Shown one piece after another: positions 1 through 8,193 of a stretch of DNA of 58,621 nucleotides. Within the stretch, counting starts at the first letter, position 1. Every line of letters begins with the position of its first letter. Where the stretch lies: contig NZ_BAIX01000013.1 in NCBI RefSeq assembly GCF_000613405.1, positions 1 through 58,621 of the forward strand, written 5' to 3'. The DNA comes from Hoylesella enoeca JCM 12259 (GTDB taxonomy: Bacteria > Bacteroidota > Bacteroidia > Bacteroidales > Bacteroidaceae). The position numbers and the translations under genes were made by a program. Below the pieces are notes generated by a model, which was given only the letters and a program-made list of their open reading frames with translations, was not told the origin of the DNA and searched no databases.

Positions 1-795
1 ACGGCCTGCGTGGCCGACGAAGATCGGGTGCTGAACCAGCCGCGCGCCGGGGCCGATACCAAGGCGCTGGAAGAGGCCGATCGCAAGCGCGACAAATCCT
101 ATCAATCATTGCGGTTGCTCGTGGCACTGCATCTCAACAGCGCCGACAAGGCCGTGTTGGCCGCCGCCGAAGCCGTGGACCGCGTGATGAAGGCCTATCC
201 CGACGTGGCCGCGAGCAATTACGACAAGGAGACGGGACTGATCAAAAACCTCGTGGCCGACCTGCGCACGGCTGCACTCGCACCACACGTGGCGCGGATT
301 CAAGCGCAGGTGTATGTCAACCTGCTCGATGCCGACAACAAAGCATTTGACACGCTGTTCCACGCTCGGGTGAAGTCGGGCGCTCCCGCCGGCTCGTTCG
401 ACATCAAACCGCTGCGCGCCGCCACCGACAAAGCCCTCAACGCCGTGCTCCGCCGCATCGACGCCCTCGACGAATTGGAGCCGTCGGCCCCAATCACCGC
501 ACTCATCACACAATACAACAACTTGGTGGATAACCGTCGGACACTGTTGGCCGGTCGCGCGGCTACCAACAAGGCACACGCCGACAAACAAGCCGAAGAA
601 TTGCGCAAAGAACTCGAGCCGCTGATCCGCAAATTCGAGGAAGTAAACGGCATCGCTCCCAATGTCCTCTTCTTTACCGGCAAAACCAAAGGGACTGGCA
701 AGAGCAAGCTCTATGAGCTGGCTTACAGCACCGATCCGAAACGTACGCTGTGGGTCGTACGCGAGAAAGACGCGCTGAAAGAAGTGAAAGAGTGA
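1..795 (+). CDS. DUF6261-like protein, 5'-truncated by window edge
   Basis: The reading frame is open to the left edge, so the N-terminus is probably missing; a GTG at position 10 is the first possible start inside the window. About 260 residues are visible, rich in Ala, Asp, Lys and Leu and predicted mostly helical, ending in a compact tail with the phrase NVLFFTGKTKGTGKSKLYEL. No signal peptide or membrane segment is visible. The length, helical character and tail resemble the DUF6261 family of Bacteroidales, whose function is unknown; the assignment is from memory. The gene is markedly richer in GCC, CTC and CGC codons than most genes in the window. A strong hairpin terminator follows. No function is proposed. 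Confidence 0.6.
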   Translation, partial: TACVADEDRVLNQPRAGADTKALEEADRKRDKSYQSLRLLVALHLNSADKAVLAAAEAVDRVMKAYPDVAASNYDKETGLIKNLVADLRTAALAPHVARIQAQVYVNLLDADNKAFDTLFHARVKSGAPAGSFDIKPLRAATDKALNAVLRRIDALDELEPSAPITALITQYNNLVDNRRTLLAGRAATNKAHADKQAEELRKELEPLIRKFEEVNGIAPNVLFFTGKTKGTGKSKLYELAYSTDPKRTLWVVREKDALKEVKE

Positions 796-838
796 ACGAG
801 ACGAAGAATCGAAACGCGTAGCGTAATGGATTTATGAG

Positions 839-874
839 AAATGACGGATTGTTTGGGCAATCCGTCATTTTTTG
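839..874 (+). terminator. Rho-independent terminator
   Basis: A 13-bp stem (AAATGACGGATTG at 839-851 against CAATCCGTCATTT at 858-870) with a six-base loop is followed by a T run. It sits 44 bases after the stop codon of the DUF6261-like gene. Confidence 0.85.
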
Positions 875-953
875 ATTCATGAAATAAGAGGAGATAATTA
901 AAGGTGAAAGGGTGATAACAACTGCATTGTGTTTTGATACATCTGCTTTTGTG

Positions 954-1027
954 AGCCTCTTGTCGGATTCGAACCAACGACCCCGAGATTACAAATCACG
1001 TGCTCTGGCCAACTGAGCTAAAGAGGC
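954..1027 (-). tRNA. tRNA-Thr (anticodon TGT)
   Basis: The reverse complement folds as a 74-nt cloverleaf: 7-bp acceptor stem GCCTCTT/AAGAGGC, D arm GCTC...GAGC, anticodon loop TTTGTAA with anticodon TGT, T arm GTTGG-TTCGAAT-CCGAC, discriminator T. The anticodon stem CGTGA/TCTCG contains one T-T opposition. CCA is not encoded. It lies just downstream of the SRP RNA on the same strand and may share its transcript. Confidence 0.95.
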
Positions 1028-1033
1028 GGGGGT

Positions 1034-1129
1034 GGGTGAGCTACTTACATCGCGCCGCTACAACCAACTACCTTTGCTACGTTCCCGTCCTGGAGGATTC
1101 GAAGGGAGCTGGCCGTGCAAGACTCACCC
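1034..1129 (-). ncRNA. ffs: Small signal recognition particle RNA (4.5S-like)
   Basis: On the minus strand, GGGTGAG at the 5' end (1123-1129) pairs with CTCACCC at the 3' end (1034-1040), giving a closed rod of about 96 nt. The apical part carries GGACGGGAACGTAGCAAAGG, a Bacteroidota-like version of the Ffh-binding domain (compare GGAAGGAAGCAGCCAAGG in E. coli). The RNA would act with Ffh in co-translational membrane targeting. A TATCTTTG -7 box ends a few bases before the inferred 5' end. Exact ends are approximate. Confidence 0.82.
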
Positions 1130-1141
1130 GTATTGCGGTTG

Positions 1142-1149
1142 CAAAGATA
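1142..1149 (-). promoter_or_regulatory. Promoter -7 box for ffs/tRNA-Thr
   Basis: The minus strand reads TATCTTTG, matching the Bacteroidota -7 consensus TAnnTTTG. Expected +1 is near 1135, close to the inferred 5' end of the SRP RNA. Confidence 0.7.
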
Positions 1150-1227
1150 GTTAAAATAGTTTGTATCGATGCATGATTGGCTTGAAAGTTATTTCTTTTA
1201 ACACTTATTGGAGTGCGGGCTTGGGGT

Positions 1228-1497
1228 TTATGCTTCGATGATTCCGATTTTGAGGAATTGCTCGATGAGTTCTGTCACATCTTTGCGAGCCTCTTCTTCG
1301 CTGACTTCATAGTGGGTGGTGAGAAGCCTGACGAGGTCGTCGGTGGTGAACTCTTTGTTGCCGATCTGTTTCCAGAGGAATGCCGACGTTTCGTTCATGG
1401 TGATGATATTGCTGAAATCGATGTTCTCTTCGCCTTCGGCAACGATAATCTGTCTGCCGCAGATGGTGCGGAGGTTGAATCCTTTTTTTGCTTTCAT
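1228..1497 (-). CDS. PqqD family protein (RiPP recognition-element fold)
   Basis: This 89-residue protein has the PqqD layout: an N-terminal beta segment (GFNLRTICGRQIIVAEGE), then NETSAFLWKQI, the usual 'N..ta..iw..l' signature, then helices ending in FLKIGIIEA. PqqD-like domains bind leader peptides of ribosomally made peptides and present them to modifying enzymes. It starts three bases after the S24/S26 peptidase stop codon, so the two are translationally linked, and it is the last gene of a minus-strand cassette. No radical SAM partner or ABC exporter is visible nearby. Family confidence is high; the substrate is unknown. Confidence 0.85.
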   Translation of the reverse strand: MKAKKGFNLRTICGRQIIVAEGEENIDFSNIITMNETSAFLWKQIGNKEFTTDDLVRLLTTHYEVSEEEARKDVTELIEQFLKIGIIEA

Positions 1498-1500
1498 ATT

Positions 1501-1986
1501 TTAAATGGGTTTGAAAAATCTGAGCCAAATATGCCGGTAAGCTGCCAAGAGGTAGCGCCGGATGGGGTAAAGGGACGTCCATAGCCGGGAATAAAGTAGC
1601 CACTTGAAGCTGTTGGTCTTGTCGATTGTCTTTCTCCCTTTGCGGTAGAAGCCGATGGCAAAGCCTTTCACGTCCTCGCGTCGGCAATGCTCTTCGAGGA
1701 GGTTTCCATCTCCTCGGAGCGTGATATGGTCGCCGTCTATGTTGATGATTCGGTGGAGTACATAGTGTTTCGGAGCAGTTTCGGCTAAGACGACATCGCC
1801 TTTATGAATTTCTTTGGCTTTGGTGAGCAAGGCTTTATCGCGATCATTCTCTAAGAATGGGCGCATGCTGAATCCTCGCAGGTTGATGGTGACGGTGTGT
1901 CCTTCGTCCATGAGTCGGACCACTTCGGGCAGAAGTTCGGCATTGGAGAACTTGATCTCTTTCACTTCGCTATGGTCTTGTTGCAT
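1501..1986 (-). CDS. S24/S26 family signal-peptidase-like serine peptidase
   Basis: I chose the ATG at 1986 (161 residues, starting MQQDHSEVKEIKF); the frame upstream of it runs inside the preceding gene. Around residues 35-45 lies NLRGFSMRPFL, the box B motif with the catalytic Ser. Further on are VLHRI and a GDGN segment, matching boxes D and E. The His in HRI rather than a Lys suggests a Ser/His dyad as in the SipW/Sec11 branch (inference). The C-terminal ~40 residues are basic and aromatic and could associate with the membrane. It overlaps the HprK-like gene by 25 bases and is followed three bases later by PqqD. A likely job is proteolytic maturation of a peptide handled by this cassette. 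Confidence 0.8.
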   Translation of the reverse strand: MQQDHSEVKEIKFSNAELLPEVVRLMDEGHTVTINLRGFSMRPFLENDRDKALLTKAKEIHKGDVVLAETAPKHYVLHRIINIDGDHITLRGDGNLLEEHCRREDVKGFAIGFYRKGRKTIDKTNSFKWLLYSRLWTSLYPIRRYLLAAYRHIWLRFFKPI

Positions 1987-2855
1987 AAGATGGCGGCTTC
2001 TTGGTTGGGTAAGCAATGTAATGTGTAAATACCTGTGGTCTCGACGATTCGCGTGATGGTGTCGCACGCTTTGTTGTATATGTCTGAATCCCATTTCATT
2101 GACGAACAGGAAGGGAGCAATGAGGTGAAAGCCTCAATGGGTGAAAGCTTGTCTATGCTGTTTGCCGGCGCTCGATCGATTCGCGTAATGGCACCCAACC
2201 GTGCTTTGACGTTGCGATAACAGGGTGTTTTTCCACTCCATGGGCTACCGTAAATATAAGGTTTGCCGTCGATTATACGGATGATCGGATTGTCGTCGTT
2301 CATCAAATCGCATCCTGGTATGTATCGAAGCCACAGACTGACGTGCGTGCTTTTGCCTGTTCCGCTCTTAGCATTGAATGCGTATCCATAGCCGTTTTGC
2401 CGGACAAGTGAGGCATGAATCAGCAGTGTTTCATACCGACTTCCCCCGAAGGAGAATATCATCATCAATGCATTTTGCAATCCGAAGTAACGCATATTAT
2501 AATCGCCTTGGAGTCTGCACACGCAGTTTGAGAAATCTTTATCCGTCTGTAACAAACAGCATGTCTGCCCGTCGAGACTCTTGATGATATATTGATAACC
2601 GCCGTTATCGAGTCGGTCGACAATCGTGTCACCATTACCTGTTTCGAAAGCTCTAATTCTTTTGCGGCGCTCTTCGGGCACTTCGGTCAGCGTGTCGTTG
2701 ATAACAAGTTGAAAAAACAGATCTTTTGGCTCGCCCGAATACCTAAAAGGCTCGAAAGAAGGGAGTAAATTTACATTGTCGATAGCGGTATCTTGAAAGA
2801 TAACGCGGATGTATAAGTCTGCTATGCAATAATGATTGATGCTGTTATTTGCCAT
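1962..2855 (-). CDS. HprK-like / PEP-carboxykinase-fold P-loop protein
   Basis: This 297-residue soluble protein carries a Walker A motif, KSGTGKST, near residue 165, followed by HVSLWL, then NDDNPIIR and YGSPWSGKTP. These features are seen in HprK-related kinases of the PEPCK superfamily found in peptide-modification clusters. True HPr kinases have a longer N-terminal domain and sit with PTS genes, so this is not HPr kinase proper. Related proteins in some lasso-peptide clusters phosphorylate a serine of the precursor; whether this one does is inference. Its 3' end overlaps the peptidase gene by 25 bases. The exported-protein gene lies 34 bases upstream. Confidence 0.75.
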   Translation of the reverse strand: MANNSINHYCIADLYIRVIFQDTAIDNVNLLPSFEPFRYSGEPKDLFFQLVINDTLTEVPEERRKRIRAFETGNGDTIVDRLDNGGYQYIIKSLDGQTCCLLQTDKDFSNCVCRLQGDYNMRYFGLQNALMMIFSFGGSRYETLLIHASLVRQNGYGYAFNAKSGTGKSTHVSLWLRYIPGCDLMNDDNPIIRIIDGKPYIYGSPWSGKTPCYRNVKARLGAITRIDRAPANSIDKLSPIEAFTSLLPSCSSMKWDSDIYNKACDTITRIVETTGIYTLHCLPNQEAAILCNKTIAK

Positions 2856-2889
2856 TCCTCGTTGTGCTTCCTGCGCTCATTCTCATGTC

Positions 2890-3330
2890 TTACTTACTCA
2901 AAACAGCCTCCGTATTGTCGTCATCCGTGGGACTGACGGCTTGGAATCGAAAGTCGGAAAGTTTGATATACTTCACGTTGAAATTACCTTTGTCTGTATA
3001 TCTCTTGCGCATTGCGAGAAATTTTTTCTCCACATCGCTACGCTTTTCTTTGTAAACGATGATGCAAGTGCGATGTTGCATGCCTTTATTCGACAGATAG
3101 TCGCGTAGCTGATTGGCATAATTCTCTCTGCCGTAAAGAAAGTGCGACTTATCGCTTATATATGCAGCATCAATGGGTTGAATGTCTGTAAAGTAGACCG
3201 TAGAATCATTAAAGGACGCCGATAGTCCGTAAGCATAAACCAATGTGCGTTTGTTCTTAGCGGAAGCGCTTGAGAATGCCAGCAAAGCACAAGCAAAGAA
3301 TGCTATCCGAAAAAGTTTGTTCAATCTCAT
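2890..3330 (-). CDS. Exported protein of unknown function
   Basis: A 146-residue protein starts with a clear Sec signal peptide (MRLNKLFRIAFFACALLAF then SSASA, cleavage expected near residue 24). The mature part is about 120 residues with alternating charged and hydrophobic segments and a basic middle (VYKEKRSDVEKKFLAMRKR). I do not recognise the family. It begins 33 bases after the sigma-factor stop codon with no TAnnTTTG box between, so it may be co-transcribed with the sigma gene, and it leads the HprK-like/S24/PqqD cassette. It could be the exported partner of that cassette. Confidence 0.7.
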   Translation of the reverse strand: MRLNKLFRIAFFACALLAFSSASAKNKRTLVYAYGLSASFNDSTVYFTDIQPIDAAYISDKSHFLYGRENYANQLRDYLSNKGMQHRTCIIVYKEKRSDVEKKFLAMRKRYTDKGNFNVKYIKLSDFRFQAVSPTDDDNTEAVLSK

Positions 3331-3363
3331 TTTACCTTAATTATATCAATCTGGAAGCTGACT

Positions 3364-4227
3364 TTATAGCCCGAGATAGGACTTCAGCATCTTATTCTTC
3401 GTATTCTTTCTGAGTCGGCGAAGCGCCTTCTCCTTGATTTGTCGCACTCGTTCGCGCGAGAGTCCATATTTGTCGCCGATTTCTTCAAGTGTCATTTCTG
3501 GTTGGTTAATACCGAAAAAACCTTCGATAATGTTCCGCTCGCGTTCATTCAAAGCCAGCAATGCGTGCGAAATCTCATCGCGGAGTGATTCCAACACCAG
3601 CTCTCGGTCGGCCATCGGTGCATCGGCGTTGGGCAAAATATCCAAAAGGCTATGATCTTCGCCGTCGATGAATGGGGCATCCACAGAGATATGTTTGCTC
3701 GGAGCCTTCATGGCGTCCACGATTTTTTCTTCGGACAAATCCACTTTGTCGGCTATTTCGTCGATGCTTGGGCGTCGCTCGTTTTCCTGTTCAAATTTAT
3801 TTAATATGCGGTTGATCTTATTCACTGATCCCACTTGATTCAACGGGATTCGCACGATGCGGCTTTGTTCGGCGATGGCTTGCAATATACTCTGCCTAAT
3901 CCACCACACAGCATAAGATATGAACTTAAATCCACGTGTCTCATCAAATTTTTCTGCGGCCTTGATCAGTCCTAAGTTACCCTCGTTGATGAGATCGGAC
4001 AGACTCAAACCTTGGTTCTGATATTGCTTGGCAACAGACACCACGAATCGCAGATTGGCTTTGGTCAATCGTTCGAGAGCTTTTTTATCGCCTTTTTTGA
4101 TGCGTTGGGCCAATTCCACTTCTTCCTCGATAGAGATGAGTTCTTCATGACCTATCTCTTGAAGATACTTGTCGAGTGAGGCATTCTCTCGATTAGTTAT
4201 TGATTTCGTGATTTTCAGTTGTCTCAT
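3364..4227 (-). CDS. rpoD: Primary RNA polymerase sigma factor (RpoD/SigA)
   Basis: From the ATG at 4227 the protein is 287 residues and starts [21 protein letters not shown], the usual start of the Bacteroidota primary sigma. Region 1.1 is absent. Region 1.2 spans about residues 15-48, region 2 includes [13 protein letters not shown] and AVWWIRQSI, region 3 follows, and region 4 near the C-terminus has [19 protein letters not shown] as the DNA-binding helix-turn-helix. It should recognise the TTTG/TAnnTTTG promoters seen throughout the window. A longer in-frame start exists at 4284, but a well-formed promoter overlaps that extension, which supports the shorter start. Confidence 0.96.
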   Translation of the reverse strand: MRQLKITKSITNRENASLDKYLQEIGHEELISIEEEVELAQRIKKGDKKALERLTKANLRFVVSVAKQYQNQGLSLSDLINEGNLGLIKAAEKFDETRGFKFISYAVWWIRQSILQAIAEQSRIVRIPLNQVGSVNKINRILNKFEQENERRPSIDEIADKVDLSEEKIVDAMKAPSKHISVDAPFIDGEDHSLLDILPNADAPMADRELVLESLRDEISHALLALNERERNIIEGFFGINQPEMTLEEIGDKYGLSRERVRQIKEKALRRLRKNTKNKMLKSYLGL

Positions 4228-4253
4228 TAAGTTCAATCTCTTTATGCGTGATG

Positions 4254-4285
4254 CAAATTTAATCGATTTCCCGCAGCTTCGCAAA
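4254..4285 (-). promoter_or_regulatory. Promoter of rpoD
   Basis: The minus strand has TTTG at 4282-4285 and TAAATTTG at 4254-4261 separated by 20 bases, an excellent Bacteroidota promoter. The ATG at 4227 lies about 20 bases after the expected +1. Confidence 0.8.
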
Positions 4286-4344
4286 TATTTTGCAGTTTAT
4301 TTGACAAAACAAGCCTGATTTGACTTAATTATACGCCCGTTTGA

Positions 4345-4410
4345 AACAAATCAGGGACTCGGTTGACTCTCTTTGCTTGTTGTGAGCAAGTGAATCACAC
4401 CGAGCCCCTG
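4345..4410 (-). terminator. Probable terminator after htrA
   Basis: On the minus strand CAGGGGCTCGG (4400-4410) pairs with CCGAGTCCCTG (4352-4362), enclosing a smaller CTTG/CAAG hairpin, then ATTTGTTT. It lies just after the htrA stop codon and would separate htrA from rpoD transcription. Confidence 0.55.
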
Positions 4411-4431
4411 CTGTTCTCAACCTCTCATTGA

Positions 4432-5892
4432 TTATTCGAGCGGAACAGCGAAATAACCTTTCTTACCCGTGGGATAAATTCCTTGGATGTAGAGAACGGG
4501 ATCTTTGCTTGTCGAGGCATCTTTCACCAGTTGCTGCATAGCGTCGATCGACTTCACCGGTGTATCGTTGACTTTCTGAATAATGAAACCTTTATTGATG
4601 CCGGCATCTTTCAATTTGCCGTTGTTTACCTTGATAACTTCGAGCCCGAAACTGATATTGAGCTGTTTCTTTAAGGCTTCTGGCACTTCGCGGAAATTGC
4701 CGCCGAGCACGTCTAAGTCTGCTTTCTTGACGATATTCGTATTGCCTTGTTCGTTTTTCAGCGTGATCGTAGCCGTCTTCTTAACTTTATTGTGAAGATA
4801 AGTCAGCGTAATCTTATCACCCGGACGTTTGTTGGCGAGAATAGCAGACAGTTCACCGAACTTGGTGATCTTCTTTCCATCAACGGAAACTATGACATCT
4901 CCCTCCTTGATACCAGCTGCTTGTGCACCACTCTCTTCCGAAACCTTTGCCACATAAACACCTTCCATCGTGCCGAGATCAATCTCTTTGCCTTGATTCT
5001 TTTGATCGTCGATATAGGTTTTCACATCGCCGCCCTGAATACCGATAAAGGCTCGCTGAACTGTTCCGTAAGTTCTGAGATCAGCCACCACCTTATTCAT
5101 AATAGCAGTGGGGATTGCAAAACCGTAGCCGCTATACGAACCGGTCTCCGAATAGAGCATAGCATTGATGCCGATGAGTTCGCCGCGCGTGTTGACCAGT
5201 GCTCCGCCGGAATTACCGCGATTGATGGCGGCATCGGTCTGGATGAATGATTCCACGCCGTTGGCATACAAGGTGCGGGCTTTGGCACTCACAATACCAG
5301 CCGTGACTGTATTGGTCAGATTGAAAGGATTACCTATGGCGAGCACCCATTCGCCCACTTTCAGATTGTCGCTGTTGCCGATTACAATCGCGGGGAAGCT
5401 CTTTCCCTCGATCTTGATCAGTGCGAGATCGGTGGTTTTGTCTGTTCCGATGATGCGAGCAGAATATTCTTTGTTGTCGTTTGTTGTCACAGTGAGTTCG
5501 TCGGCGCCCTCAACCACGTGGTTGTTAGTGACGATGTAGCCGTCTGCCGAGATGATCACGCCCGACCCTGAACCTTGTTGCTTCGGCGTGCGAACCTGTC
5601 TTTTCTGCGTACCTCCATTGCCTTGCCCCGGATTTCCGAAGAATCCGAACGGATCACCAAAGAAGTCGCTGAACGGATCCGACTGCACATCGACCGTCTG
5701 CACTTTGCTGTTGCGCGTGTTCAATATGTGGACTACACTGGGCAGTGCTTTCTCTGCGGCATACGTCAAATCAACAGGTTGCCCCGCAGGAACGGTGGCT
5801 GCTGCGGCGTTGGCTTTGATAAAAGCCCCCGTCGAGAATGCAACGGCAATGACACACATGGCCGTGAGCAAATACTTGGAATACTTCTTCAT
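4432..5892 (-). CDS. degP: Periplasmic serine protease HtrA/DegP
   Basis: From the ATG at 5892 the protein has 486 residues with an N-terminal signal peptide (MKKYSKYLLTAMCVIAVAF..., cleavage near residue 29). The trypsin-like domain holds the catalytic triad His125 (TNNHVV), Asp155 (KTTDLAL) and Ser228 (RGNSGGA). Two PDZ domains follow; the first is around GVYVAKVSEESGAQAAGIKEGDVI and the second, near the C-terminus, around GFIIQKVNDTPVKS. It degrades or refolds misfolded envelope proteins. An in-frame ATG at 5916 would add eight basic residues, but the 5892 start gives a normal signal peptide. It is a single gene with a promoter box about 80 bases upstream. Confidence 0.95.
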   Translation of the reverse strand: MKKYSKYLLTAMCVIAVAFSTGAFIKANAAAATVPAGQPVDLTYAAEKALPSVVHILNTRNSKVQTVDVQSDPFSDFFGDPFGFFGNPGQGNGGTQKRQVRTPKQQGSGSGVIISADGYIVTNNHVVEGADELTVTTNDNKEYSARIIGTDKTTDLALIKIEGKSFPAIVIGNSDNLKVGEWVLAIGNPFNLTNTVTAGIVSAKARTLYANGVESFIQTDAAINRGNSGGALVNTRGELIGINAMLYSETGSYSGYGFAIPTAIMNKVVADLRTYGTVQRAFIGIQGGDVKTYIDDQKNQGKEIDLGTMEGVYVAKVSEESGAQAAGIKEGDVIVSVDGKKITKFGELSAILANKRPGDKITLTYLHNKVKKTATITLKNEQGNTNIVKKADLDVLGGNFREVPEALKKQLNISFGLEVIKVNNGKLKDAGINKGFIIQKVNDTPVKSIDAMQQLVKDASTSKDPVLYIQGIYPTGKKGYFAVPLE

Positions 5893-5972
5893 TGTCTTCT
5901 TATTTTGTTTAAACATTCTTTCTGATCGTTTTGAAACGATGATCGGGCTTGAACCCTTGTTTGCAATGCCTG

Positions 5973-5980
5973 CAAATATA
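5973..5980 (-). promoter_or_regulatory. Promoter -7 box for degP
   Basis: The minus strand reads TATATTTG, with a TTG at 6003-6005 at 22-base spacing as a possible -33 element. This gives an 80-base leader for the protease gene. Confidence 0.65.
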
Positions 5981-6184
5981 AGGTCAAAAAACGGATTCCT
6001 GCCAATCTGTCTTGCTTCTTTATCCCATTTTAACAGTCGAATTTAACATATTAACGGCTCTTAATGAAGCCAGATGAGGCTTTTTACATTCGTTTAATAG
6101 TGGTTGGCGACAGGTTGGTCAGATGTTGGCCTACCTTGCTTTTAATATTGCTTATAATTCGTTGTATATCAGCTATTTGTTTCT

Positions 6185-6294
6185 TCATTGTGAATGACTT
6201 TGCAAGTAAGCGTCAATGGCACGTCAATTAATGCTTACATGCACGGTCATTAACGGTTAATCAGTATGCAACTAACGGCTAATTGCGCAGCATT
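6185..6294 (+). repeat. 22-nt degenerate tandem array A (5 units)
   Basis: Five consecutive 22-base units begin at 6185, 6207, 6229, 6251 and 6273. The shared pattern is TAAYGSTT at unit positions 1-8, ATTGC-like at 10-14 and TGCAAY-like at 17-22; unit 1 is the weakest. The same consensus and period recur in arrays at 25423, 44640, 47335 and 49134. The array fills most of the spacer between the degP promoter and the RNase P RNA promoter. The remaining ~200 bases of this spacer show nothing I recognise. Confidence 0.75.
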
Positions 6295-6386
6295 TGGTTG
6301 TATTTTGCGAATCTATTTGACTATCAGCGTATTGCGACCGATTGAAAAATAATCTCGATTGGGCGTCATTTGTCGATAAAATTACC

Positions 6387-6394
6387 TATCTTTG
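6387..6394 (+). promoter_or_regulatory. Promoter -7 box for rnpB
   Basis: TATCTTTG ends six bases before the GAAAGCAG that forms the 5' strand of RNase P helix P1, placing +1 at the expected RNA start. No -33 element at standard spacing is obvious. Confidence 0.75.
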
Positions 6395-6400
6395 CACATT

Positions 6401-6788
6401 GAAAGCAGTGTCTCGGCTCTGCCGCCGGTTGAATTTTACTTCACGGGAGGAAAGTCCGGGCAGCACAGGGCACTCCGCTTCCGAAAATAGAAGCTATTGG
6501 CAACAGTAGGCTCAGGCAGAAGAAAACAACCGCCATTCGCATGAATGGTAAGGGTGAGAAGGCGGTGTAAGAGACCACCAACAGATGGGTGATCATCTGG
6601 TTGTGCCCGCCGGAGGCTGCAAGTTCGCGTAAACCGTCGCATGCGGGTTGCCCGCCCGTTTCGATAAGAGCGGCGGAGGGTGGAACGCTCAAGCTGTGGG
6701 GCGACTCACAGATTAGATAAATGGCAGGCATTCCGATGGCTGAAAAGACATCGGGAAACAGAACCCGGCTTATAGAGGCGCTGCTTTC
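6401..6788 (+). ncRNA. rnpB: RNase P catalytic RNA (type A)
   Basis: The RNA begins GAAAGCAG and ends CTGCTTTC, which pair as helix P1. The universal core is present: GAGGAAAGTCCGGGC near 6448 and AGAACCCGGCTTATAG near 6761. Length is about 388 nt. It processes the 5' ends of pre-tRNAs together with RnpA, which is not in this window. The YihY gene starts 54 bases downstream. Confidence 0.96.
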
Positions 6789-6842
6789 GCTTTTTCATGT
6801 CGTCTGTGGTGCGGTTGCGATGAACGCATAAACCCTTTGAAA

Positions 6843-8177
6843 ATGAAATCGATGAGCAAAAGACTTCAACGCATCATACAATTTATGAAGGTAGACATTT
6901 GGCGGCTGACACCGGCAGATGTGCCGCCGCCTTACAACGTCGCAGTGAGTGCTTTGAAGAAATTGCTGCTGGCAGTGAGATTTTTCACCACGAAAGGCGT
7001 ATTCGAGTCGGCCGCGGCCCTGACTTATTCCACGCTCTTGGCCATCGTTCCCATCTCGGCGGTTGTGTTTGCGATCGCGCGCGGTTTCGGCTTTTCTAAA
7101 TATATAGAAGATTGGTTTCGCAGTGCATTGTCGAGTCAGCCTCAGGCTGCCGACACGATTATCCGCTTCGTAAACTCTTATTTGGTGCACACGCATAGCG
7201 GTGTGATTTTGGGTATCGGACTCGTTTTTATGTTGTGGACAGTGCTGATGCTCACTCGAAACATCGAACAAACGTTCAACAATATTTGGCAGGTGGAGCG
7301 CGAACGGAGTCTTGTCCGCACCGTGACCGACTATTTGGCGATGTTTTTTATGCTGCCCATCATCATCATATTGATCTCCGGTGTGTCGGTGTTTCTCACG
7401 GCAGTGGTCAAGCAGACACATGAATATTTGTTGCTCGGACCGATGATGCGCTTGAGCATCGACATCATGCCTTATGTCATTATGTCGGCCGTTTTTATTG
7501 CGCTTTATGTCTTCATGCCCAACACCAAGGTCAAAATCGGTTATACAATCATACCAGGTATTCTGGCAGGTGTGGCTATGCAATTGCTGCAACTGTTCTA
7601 TGTGCATTGCCAGTTGTTTCTTTCGAGCTATAATGCCGTGTACGGTTCGTTTGCCGCATTGCCTCTTTTCATGCTTTGGGTGCAGATATCGTGGACCATT
7701 TGTTTGTTCGGTGCCGAACTGAGTTATACCAATCAGAATCTGGAAACATTCGCTTTCTTGGCCAAGACCGATGATATCAGTCATCGTTATCGCCTGATGA
7801 TGAGCGCACTGTTGCTAAACAAGATCTGCAAACGATTTGCTGAGGGACGCAAACCTTATTCGGCGCTCGAACTGAAACTGGAAACCGGCATTCCGATTCG
7901 CGTCACCACCGATCTGCTTCATGACATGGTGAAGATTCATTTGCTGAGTGAAAGCATCGGCGGGAAACGTTCTGATGATGAGGTGCTTTATCAACCGGCC
8001 GAGGATTTGGAGCGAATCACCGTAGGCGTGTTGGTCGATCGATTGGAAGCGACAGGCAGTTGGCGACTCGATTTAGACTTGCATCTGCATTTGGACAGCG
8101 TCGCCTGGCGACAGGTGATGCAATCTCGCGAACAATATTTTGGTCAGTTGCGGATGATCAAAGTGCAGGATTTGTAA
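6843..8177 (+). CDS. YihY/BrkB family inner-membrane protein
   Basis: 444 residues from the ATG at 6843. After a cytoplasmic N-terminus, about six hydrophobic segments lie between residues 60 and 290, with the family phrases ALTYSTLLAIVPISAV, NIEQTFNNIWQVER and SSYNAVYGSFAALPLFMLWVQISW. The last ~150 residues are soluble and resemble a winged-helix-like tail common in Bacteroidota YihY proteins. It was historically misnamed RNase BN; its role is not established. An in-frame TTG at 6837 is less likely as start. The next gene follows after 16 bases, so these genes probably form an operon. Confidence 0.9.
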   Translation: MKSMSKRLQRIIQFMKVDIWRLTPADVPPPYNVAVSALKKLLLAVRFFTTKGVFESAAALTYSTLLAIVPISAVVFAIARGFGFSKYIEDWFRSALSSQPQAADTIIRFVNSYLVHTHSGVILGIGLVFMLWTVLMLTRNIEQTFNNIWQVERERSLVRTVTDYLAMFFMLPIIIILISGVSVFLTAVVKQTHEYLLLGPMMRLSIDIMPYVIMSAVFIALYVFMPNTKVKIGYTIIPGILAGVAMQLLQLFYVHCQLFLSSYNAVYGSFAALPLFMLWVQISWTICLFGAELSYTNQNLETFAFLAKTDDISHRYRLMMSALLLNKICKRFAEGRKPYSALELKLETGIPIRVTTDLLHDMVKIHLLSESIGGKRSDDEVLYQPAEDLERITVGVLVDRLEATGSWRLDLDLHLHLDSVAWRQVMQSREQYFGQLRMIKVQDL

Positions 8178-8193
8178 CAAAAAGGAATGAAAT

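Noticed and set aside
6795..7784. 329-codon minus-strand frame over the YihY gene
   Set aside because: Antisense to a gene with clear family motifs; its His- and Gln-rich composition is typical of a shadow frame.
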